Source of the DNA: Nitrospirota bacterium
GTDB taxonomy: Bacteria; Nitrospirota; Thermodesulfovibrionia; Thermodesulfovibrionales; UBA1546
DNA length: 7,687 nt
Direction: 5' to 3'
Assembly: GCA_004298625.1 (NCBI GenBank)
Contig: SCSY01000008.1
Span: 1 to 7,687 of the forward strand
The notes under the pieces were generated by a model that saw only the letters and a list, made by a program, of their open reading frames with translations, was not told the DNA's origin and searched no databases. The translations under genes were made by a program, and so were the position numbers. Shown piece after piece: positions 1-4,879 of this stretch. Every line of letters begins with the position of its first letter. Position 1 is the stretch's first letter.

Positions 1-2
1 TC

Positions 3-197
3 AAAAAACTTACCGCAAAAGAGATAGATGCATACGTCGGAACAAAAGAACCTCTCGACAAGGCAGGGGCTTATGCAATTCAGGGGCTGGGCTCTGTTAT
101 CGTCAGGAAAATCGAGGGGGATTATTTTAATGTGATCGGCCTTCCATTAGGCAGCTTGGTTGAAGGCCTTAAGAAATTCGGCATTTCTGTGCTGTGA
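3..197 (+). CDS. maf: Maf family nucleotide pyrophosphatase, 3' end only
   Basis: This is the C-terminal 64 codons of a reading frame that enters from the left edge and stops with TGA at 195-197. The visible protein begins KKLTAKEIDAYVG and runs through KEPLDKAGAYAIQGLGS, then GDYFNVIGLPLGSL. These match the conserved C-terminal half of the Maf/YhdE/YceF family: the EP-DKAGAY-IQG block carries active-site residues, followed by the NV-GLP block. Maf proteins are cytoplasmic pyrophosphatases that hydrolyse dTTP/UTP or modified NTPs to the monophosphate, and have been linked to septum inhibition. The substrate subtype cannot be decided because the N-terminal half is missing. The gene ends 9 bases before the convergent dus gene, with no terminator hairpin between them. 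The family call is firm; gene length and start are unknown. Confidence 0.9.
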   Translation, partial: KKLTAKEIDAYVGTKEPLDKAGAYAIQGLGSVIVRKIEGDYFNVIGLPLGSLVEGLKKFGISVL

Positions 198-206
198 ACG
201 GAATGA

Positions 207-1226
207 TTAACGATGGCAATTAATAAATTCTTCGCCTATAGACGCAAATACATCCTTTTTGTCTGCCTTTAATTCATTTATGATCTCTATCATCTGATCC
301 TTTGTCTTTGCGCGGAAGGCTCTTTCTCTCAATGGTTTAATATCGCGAAAGCCTTTTGTATACCACACAAAAAATTTACGGAAAAGCTTCATCCCTGTCA
401 ATTCACCATGGTAATCATTGCATAGATTCAGGTGCGCAATCACAGTGCTTATAATCTCATCCCTGGAAGGCCTCTGCGGGATAATACCACTTTCCAGAAA
501 TTCTTCTGTCTCCTTAAATATCCACGGATTCCCCAGCGCGCCTCTTGCTATCGCCACCCCGTCACAGCCTGTCTCGTCGAACATCTTTTTAATCAACAGG
601 GGAGACAGCGCATCTCCGCTGGCGATAACAGGTATTTCAAGCGCTTCTTTTACCTCTCTGATAACCTGATAATCAACACTTCCCTTATATCCCTGCTCCC
701 TTGTCCTTCCATGAATGAACAGTCCTTTTATACCTGCATCCTGCGCATAAAGAGCTACTTCTCGGGCATTTATACAGGCATCTTCCCACCCCGAGCGTAT
801 CTTTACGGTGACGGGGACACTGGAATTTTCAACCAGCGTCTTGAGCAGTTCCCTTAATCTGAGCGGCTCCTTAAGCAGGCTTGCTCCTTCGCCCCTGTTT
901 GTTACCTTGCTCACCGGGCAGGCCGCATTAAAATCTATAATATCGAAGACGTATTCATTCAGTGCTTTCAGCGCGCCGCGTATGGACTCGGGATCGTTGC
1001 CGAGCAATTGTATGCCTAAGGGTCTGTCGGAAGGAATTGTTGAAAGCATCTCCAATGTGTTCTTGTTCCGGCTGACAAGGGCGCGGCAGCTTATCATCTC
1101 TGAAAACGCAAATTTACAACCGAAAAAACGATTGATAATACGGAACGGCAGATCGCTTATCCCTGACAGCGGAGCAAGGATAAGCTTAGAAGAAAATGTT
1201 ATATTGCCGATCTTAAGCATAGACAT
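207..1226 (-). CDS. dusB: tRNA-dihydrouridine synthase, DusB/NifR3-like
   Basis: A 339-residue FMN enzyme that reduces uridine to dihydrouridine in the D-loop of tRNA, using NADPH. The TIM-barrel landmarks appear in order: APLSGISDLPFR at 18-29, QLLG at 73-76, DFNAACPVSKV at 98-108 with catalytic Cys103, VKIRSGW at 141-147 with Lys142, IHGRTREQGYKG at 171-182, ASGDA at 202-206, and the phosphate-binding GVAIARGALGNPW at 223-235. The C-terminal helical tRNA-binding domain follows (about 255-325, with MKLFRKFFVWYTKG). Length is normal for the family. The usual NxGCP motif reads NAACP, so one Gly is Ala. Two starts are possible, at 1226 and at 1220 (MLKIGNITF). Neither has a clear Shine-Dalgarno sequence, and the second fits the family N-terminus equally well. 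The gene is last in the minus-strand run, 59 bases after priA. The DusB subtype is less certain than the Dus family. Confidence 0.93.
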   Translation of the reverse strand: MSMLKIGNITFSSKLILAPLSGISDLPFRIINRFFGCKFAFSEMISCRALVSRNKNTLEMLSTIPSDRPLGIQLLGNDPESIRGALKALNEYVFDIIDFNAACPVSKVTNRGEGASLLKEPLRLRELLKTLVENSSVPVTVKIRSGWEDACINAREVALYAQDAGIKGLFIHGRTREQGYKGSVDYQVIREVKEALEIPVIASGDALSPLLIKKMFDETGCDGVAIARGALGNPWIFKETEEFLESGIIPQRPSRDEIISTVIAHLNLCNDYHGELTGMKLFRKFFVWYTKGFRDIKPLRERAFRAKTKDQMIEIINELKADKKDVFASIGEEFINCHR

Positions 1227-1229
1227 TAT

Positions 1230-1257
1230 TTTATATTTAAGTTTTTGGTTGCGTCAA
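1230..1257 (-). promoter_or_regulatory. candidate promoter overlapping the dus start
   Basis: On the minus strand, TTGACG (1257-1252) and TATAAA (1235-1230) are separated by 16 bases. The -10 box ends only 3 bases before the upstream ATG at 1226, so initiation would be expected near 1224-1221. That would leave the second ATG (1220) as an essentially leaderless start. The -35 box is half of a short inverted repeat, GTCAA-TC-TTGAC (1253-1264, plus strand). This could give dus its own transcription inside the run. The evidence is consensus match only. Confidence 0.35.
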
Positions 1258-1285
1258 TCTTGACACTTGTAAATCCAATAAGCGC

Positions 1286-3232
1286 TCAAGGATCAATAGC
1301 AATGTTTATCTTTATATCCTTATATCCCCCGAAAATATTCAAAAATTCTCTTGCAGCAGAATGGAGTTTGTTTTTTGACGTAGTTTTAAGAAGCAGGGCA
1401 TATTCCTTTTGCCCCTGTCTGCCGAATGAAAGCGAAGGACCGAGGATTTCAATATCTTTTTCAACAGAAATCTTTTTAACGGCAGCTCCAACTTTTTTAT
1501 CATCGTAATCCCTGCCTTTAAATGTAATAAGCGCAATTTTTGAATACGGCGGATACGATACCTCTTTTCTCTTTGAGAGTTCTTCATCACAGAATCCGGC
1601 GTAGTCATTATTCCTGATAAACCTGAAAAGATAGTTCTGCGGCATCCTGGTCTGGATGAAAAGCCTGCCTTCGGGCTTTATCTTGTCGGAAATAACAGAC
1701 AGTTCCTGATATGCCTTTTCTATGGCCCTGAAGTCGGGAAGGTTCAGATAGATGTCGGCATTTAGAACAGCCGCCATATCAAATCTTTCCTGTGATTGCA
1801 GCCTCTTCGTCATCAGTTTTGTGCCGAGGACTATAGTCTCGCCCTTTGTTATTTCAGAAAGGTCGCCTTTCTTTGAATTTTTTTCTATCTTATCGCTGTC
1901 AAGTCTTAAGGGAGCGATATTAAAAAGTTTTTTTATGCCTTCCTCGATCCTCTGTATGCCGGAGCCTGTAAGCTCAACCTTGAAACTCCCGCATCTGGAG
2001 CATTTTTCGGGAGGCCCGGACACAATACCGCAATAGCGGCATCTCAGAGATTTGTCATCTTTGTGGAATATCAAGGGGATATTGCATTTATCGCAGGTCT
2101 CGATATTGCCGCATTCTTTACATGTAAGAAAGGAATAGCCTTTTCTATTAATCACAAACATGATCTTTTCATTCTTCTTTATTGATGCTGCTGCCGCGGC
2201 AACAACCGTTTTTGAGAGATTTGGAACAGGCTGTTTTTCCTCATACATATTCACTATTTTTATCTTTGGTTTTTGAACGGGGACGGGCTTCAGAAGCGTA
2301 TATTTATTCTGCCTTGCATTATACATGGATTCAATCGAAGGGCATATTGACGACAACACGACCGTTGCCTTCTCAAGATAACCCCTCATTACAGCGACAT
2401 CCCTTGCATTATATCTCAATCCTTCTTCCGTCCTGTATGAACTGCTGTGTTCCTGCATTGCCATTACAAGGGATAAATTTTTCATTGGGGCAAAGATGGC
2501 TGCCCTTGTTCCAAGCACTACAGTGCATTCCCCTGAAATGATTTTCTCAAATACATCTGAGCGGCCACCCCTGCTTAAGCCGCTGTGAAGCACGCATAGT
2601 CTTTCTCCGGCAATTTCTCTTATAAGAGGTTCTGCTTTATTTACATTCACGATCTCAGGAACAAGGATTATTGTGTTTCCCTGTTGCCCGAGGATTTTAG
2701 AGGCTAATGATATTTCATGTCCGGATGCCGGCGCATGAAAAAGGAATGTTTTGTATTCTTTCTTTGAGACAGATTCGTTGATTTGAGAGAGAATTTGTTC
2801 GTTGATTTCAGTAAATGGTACTTGCTCTGACTTCTGACTTCTGACTTCCCGATGCGGGTCTCCGCTAAGGGTCGCTCCGACTGACTCCTGACTTTTCCTC
2901 GCCTTTACTTTTTTAAACGCCTCTCCCGGCAGCATGTTTTTAAGAATTATCCCCTTATTTGCAATGTAGTAATCCGCCATCCAGTCAAGGAGTTTCAGCA
3001 TAGGGGGTTCAAGAAGCGGAGCTTCTCCATGGATATCGGTGATTGCCTTTAAGTTGGTTGTTTCGGGCTTTGAGGATTTACCGAGAATTATCCCTCTTGT
3101 TACCTGATTTTTCAGAGGCGCTGAAACGAGCATCCCGGGCAGCAGTTTATCAACAAGATTAGCAGGGCATTTATAAGTTAACGCTCCGAGATTTATGGGA
3201 AAAAGCACATTAATAAATGTAGGGGGGGTCAT
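1286..3232 (-). CDS. priA: PriA-family replication restart protein with degenerate helicase motifs
   Basis: A 648-residue PriA homologue (E. coli PriA has 732). PriA recognises stalled forks and D-loops and starts primosome assembly. Retained: the N-terminal 3'-end/DNA-binding domain (about 1-107), VPEI (191-194), VLHSGLSRG (214-222), SSSYRTEEGLRYNARD (263-278), INRKGY (361-366), eight zinc cysteines (371, 374, 380, 383, 398, 401, 411, 414), NLPDFRAIEK (497-506) and the C-terminal domain with SYPPYSKIALI (559-569). Lost: Walker A GSGKT is ASGHE (169-173; Lys to His172), DEEH is MQEH (259-262), GSATPS is SSICPS (294-299), the motif V AKGHDF region is TKRLQSQ (475-481), and QVAGRAGR is SVISDKIK (512-519). 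The winged-helix segment seems missing, and residues 114-136 come from a repeat insertion. The frame is open throughout, so this is a maintained gene and probably an ATPase-dead PriA. No clear ribosome-binding site precedes the ATG. Confidence 0.93.
   Translation of the reverse strand: MTPPTFINVLFPINLGALTYKCPANLVDKLLPGMLVSAPLKNQVTRGIILGKSSKPETTNLKAITDIHGEAPLLEPPMLKLLDWMADYYIANKGIILKNMLPGEAFKKVKARKSQESVGATLSGDPHREVRSQKSEQVPFTEINEQILSQINESVSKKEYKTFLFHAPASGHEISLASKILGQQGNTIILVPEIVNVNKAEPLIREIAGERLCVLHSGLSRGGRSDVFEKIISGECTVVLGTRAAIFAPMKNLSLVMAMQEHSSSYRTEEGLRYNARDVAVMRGYLEKATVVLSSICPSIESMYNARQNKYTLLKPVPVQKPKIKIVNMYEEKQPVPNLSKTVVAAAAASIKKNEKIMFVINRKGYSFLTCKECGNIETCDKCNIPLIFHKDDKSLRCRYCGIVSGPPEKCSRCGSFKVELTGSGIQRIEEGIKKLFNIAPLRLDSDKIEKNSKKGDLSEITKGETIVLGTKLMTKRLQSQERFDMAAVLNADIYLNLPDFRAIEKAYQELSVISDKIKPEGRLFIQTRMPQNYLFRFIRNNDYAGFCDEELSKRKEVSYPPYSKIALITFKGRDYDDKKVGAAVKKISVEKDIEILGPSLSFGRQGQKEYALLLKTTSKNKLHSAAREFLNIFGGYKDIKINIAIDP
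2774..2808. repeat. 11-bp direct repeat inside priA
   Basis: TTCGTTGATTT occurs at 2774-2784 and exactly again at 2798-2808, a period of 24 bases. On the coding strand it gives the related peptides INEQ and INES eight residues apart, within PriA residues 142-153. It lies close to the heptamer insertion at 2826-2893, in the same variable linker, and may be a small in-frame duplication. Confidence 0.5.
2826..2893 (-). repeat. heptamer-flanked hairpin insertion inside priA
   Basis: Three exact TCTGACT units (2826-2846, plus strand) stand on one side of a GC-rich core of 33 bases (2847-2879). Two related units, ACTGACT and CCTGACT (2880-2893), stand on the other. The core contains the hairpin CCCG-ATG-CGGG (2848-2858) and two GGGTC copies (2856-2860, 2869-2873). 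The element is read through in frame as PriA residues 114-136, a hydrophilic Ser/Lys/Glu/Arg-rich stretch with no counterpart in usual PriA proteins. On the coding strand the unit is AAGTCAG. It looks like a short interspersed element accepted in a protein linker, similar in principle to the Rickettsia palindromic elements found within genes. Confidence 0.65.
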
Positions 3233-3281
3233 GTCTTATCAGCTTTTGAATGGAATATTTTAAAGCCTCTTACGGCTTCCT

Positions 3282-4232
3282 TTACAGCTCTCCAAAATTA
3301 CTCCCGTATCTCTGAACAAAGTCATGATATGTATAATGATGCTCCTGCGTCCCGTATTTCTCTACAGCATACACTGCTGCTACAGACCCTATCTTTGCCG
3401 AGGTCTTCATGTCCTTGCCCATCGCAAGCCCCTTTATGAGCCCTGCCCTGAAGGCGTCGCCCGCGCCAGTCGGGTCAACAACATTGTCCGCTTTTGCAGG
3501 CGGCACGGGAATATCGGACCCGGACGTGCTTATCAGGGAGCCCTTTTCGCCGAGTGTTGTGATGATTGTCTCTGTAAGGCCGAGAAGCTCTTTTTTACTC
3601 TTGCCCGTCATGCTCATAACCATTTCGAGTTCATAATCGTTTGTGATAAGCATCTTCGCGCCGCCTAACCAGTCTATTAAAGAATCTTTATCCCATTGCG
3701 TAAGGGATTGTCCCGGGTCGCAGATATAAGGGATATCTTTACTCCTGCACTCTTTTGCATAACCTTTCATGTCAGGCAGATTACCGGGCGCAATGAGCAT
3801 AATAGATTTTTCAGGATTTGTTTTAGACAGCCTGTATTCAGCCTGATATTTCATGGCTCCGGGATTGAATCCCGTTATCTGGTTGTCGCTATGGTCTGTT
3901 GTTATATAAGCTCCTGCGGTAAATTCTTCGTTTATTACTTTAATCCCTTCAAGAGAGATATTGCTCTTTTTGAGCCAATCGAAATAGCTTGTATAGTCTT
4001 TACCTATCGTAGCAAGTATCAGGGGATTTTCATTAAGAAGGCTCAGGGAATAAGCAACATTCCCAGCAGTGCCGCCGAATTTTTCAACCATCCCGTTCAC
4101 AGTAAAACATACATTAAGTATGTGTATCTTGTCCGGCAAGATGTGATCAGCAAACTTGCCCGGAAAATCCATAATCCTGTCATAAGCCATCGAGCCTGAG
4201 ATATAAATGTTCATAAGTGTTTTTTGTATCAT
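3282..4232 (-). CDS. PfkB-family carbohydrate/nucleoside kinase
   Basis: A 316-residue ribokinase-fold kinase that transfers phosphate from ATP to a sugar or nucleoside hydroxyl in the cytoplasm. Visible landmarks are the N-terminal strand IYISGSMAYDRIMDFP (9-24), the substrate-loop signature FGGTAGNVAYSL (52-63), ITNDYELE (196-203), TTLGEKGS (225-232) and the PfkB signature DPTGAGDAFRAGL (253-265). The latter has the anion hole GAGD and catalytic base Asp259. The C-terminal GTQEHHYTYHDFVQRYG (294-310) resembles a subgroup often annotated as adenosine kinase-like, but the substrate cannot be read from sequence. The start at 4232 directly follows a purine-rich AAGAAGAAAGG. The alternative Met at codon 7 (4214) begins where family similarity begins, but its Shine-Dalgarno spacing would be too long. 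The gene sits 23 bases after the exported-protein gene and 49 bases before priA. Confidence 0.92.
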   Translation of the reverse strand: MIQKTLMNIYISGSMAYDRIMDFPGKFADHILPDKIHILNVCFTVNGMVEKFGGTAGNVAYSLSLLNENPLILATIGKDYTSYFDWLKKSNISLEGIKVINEEFTAGAYITTDHSDNQITGFNPGAMKYQAEYRLSKTNPEKSIMLIAPGNLPDMKGYAKECRSKDIPYICDPGQSLTQWDKDSLIDWLGGAKMLITNDYELEMVMSMTGKSKKELLGLTETIITTLGEKGSLISTSGSDIPVPPAKADNVVDPTGAGDAFRAGLIKGLAMGKDMKTSAKIGSVAAVYAVEKYGTQEHHYTYHDFVQRYGSNFGEL

Positions 4233-4255
4233 CCTTTCTTCTTAATAATTTGATC

Positions 4256-4879
4256 CTATTTCCGCAGCTCTTTCAGCTCTTCTTCAAGTTTCGTTTTTTC
4301 ATCCTCCAGTTTTCTCTTCCTCATCATATTTTGCTGCAGCATTGACCGCTCTGCCTCTGTAATAGAGCCGCTTGAGCTTTTGCCAAAGAGGTTCTGGATC
4401 CTCGCCCTTGTAGTCAGCAGGTCTCCTTCCACTTTCTTGAGCTCAGCTTCTTTCCGGGCTATCTCCTGGCTTTTTTTGTCGGGTTCCTCGGGCTGAGGCT
4501 TGATATCGGATGTCTCTTCACCCCGCCCGGCGCCGGGCGCGTCTTCCCTTGTTTCGGGTTTTGCAGGCACTGGTTTTTTCTGTGTTGATTCCCCTGCTGT
4601 TCCGATATCTTTAACCGGCTCCTTGCCGCCTTCTATCTTAAGGATATCCGCCTCGGGTATCCCTATAATTCCTCCTCCAAAATAAAACTTTATCTCTCCC
4701 CCTGATTTTTCATAACGGCTGACGCCTGTTATTACGGAACCATTCTTCAGATAAATCGTGTAAGCAGCATCGGCAGATGAAGTGAGAAGTAAAAAATAAA
4801 AAGTAAAAAGCAAAAAGCAAAGAAAACCGCAATACATTAAGCTCTTTAATATCTTTGAATTTTGAATTTTAAATTTCAT
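4256..4879 (-). CDS. small exported coiled-coil protein of unknown function
   Basis: A 207-residue protein I do not recognise. Residues 1-38 form a signal peptide: a basic start (KFKIQNSK), a Phe/Leu-rich hydrophobic core at about 16-33, and a likely cleavage after SSADA. Residues 40-84 (YTIYLKNGSVITG, then KFYFGGGIIGIPEADILKIEGG) look like a compact beta-rich domain. Residues 85-135 are a Pro/Glu/Lys-rich linker, and about 136-207 are a highly charged coiled coil (KEAELKKVEGDLLTTRARI; KLEDEKTKLEEELKELRK). A periplasmic or envelope location is likely. The start at 4879 has a strong GAGGGGG ribosome-binding site inside the end of uvrC, giving an 11-base overlap and probable translational coupling. 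Met15 (4837), behind AAAGAG, is an alternative, but it would lose the basic region. Both the basic region and the hydrophobic core are encoded by heptanucleotide repeats. Confidence 0.85.
   Translation of the reverse strand: MKFKIQNSKILKSLMYCGFLCFLLFTFYFLLLTSSADAAYTIYLKNGSVITGVSRYEKSGGEIKFYFGGGIIGIPEADILKIEGGKEPVKDIGTAGESTQKKPVPAKPETREDAPGAGRGEETSDIKPQPEEPDKKSQEIARKEAELKKVEGDLLTTRARIQNLFGKSSSGSITEAERSMLQQNMMRKRKLEDEKTKLEEELKELRK
4524..4539. repeat. 16-bp perfect GC-only palindrome
   Basis: CGCCCGGCGCCGGGCG is its own reverse complement and is entirely G/C, within a gene of otherwise moderate composition. It encodes about residues 114-119 (APGAGR) of the disordered linker of the exported protein. 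It could fold into a strong mRNA hairpin or be a protein-binding site, or it may be accidental. Confidence 0.5.
4780..4821. repeat. six-unit heptanucleotide array, AAGTAAA type
   Basis: On the plus strand the units are AAGTGAG, AAGTAAA, AAATAAA, AAGTAAA, AAGCAAA and AAGCAAA, each exactly 7 bases. Read from the minus strand, this pyrimidine-rich array encodes residues 20-34 of the exported protein, the hydrophobic Phe/Leu core of its signal peptide. Confidence 0.8.
4854..4874. repeat. three-unit heptanucleotide array, AATTCAA type
   Basis: The plus-strand units are TTTGAAT, TTTGAAT and TTTAAAT. The array straddles the uvrC stop codon (4871-4869) and encodes residues 2-9 of the exported protein. 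The base change in the third unit (C to T on the coding strand) is what creates the uvrC TAA: a perfect unit would read CAA and extend UvrC. Confidence 0.75.

Noticed and set aside
1286..3232. priA as a pseudogene
   Set aside because: The frame is uninterrupted over 648 codons, and zinc cysteines and structural motifs are conserved. Only catalytic motifs are changed, which fits functional change better than decay.
3263..3278. Small hairpin AAGCC-TCTTAC-GGCTT after the kinase gene as a terminator
   Set aside because: The stem is only 5 bp with a broken T-tract, and priA follows 30 bases later in the same direction. It is too weak to call.
3696..4199. A 167-residue open frame on the plus strand opposite the kinase gene
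   Set aside because: It is antisense to a clear PfkB kinase, shows no family motif and reads as a mirror of the coding strand. The same applies to the other long antisense frames opposite dus, priA, uvrC and the stress protein.
2826..4874. Heptamer arrays as a CRISPR array
   Set aside because: The units are 7 bases with no spacers and no cas genes nearby.
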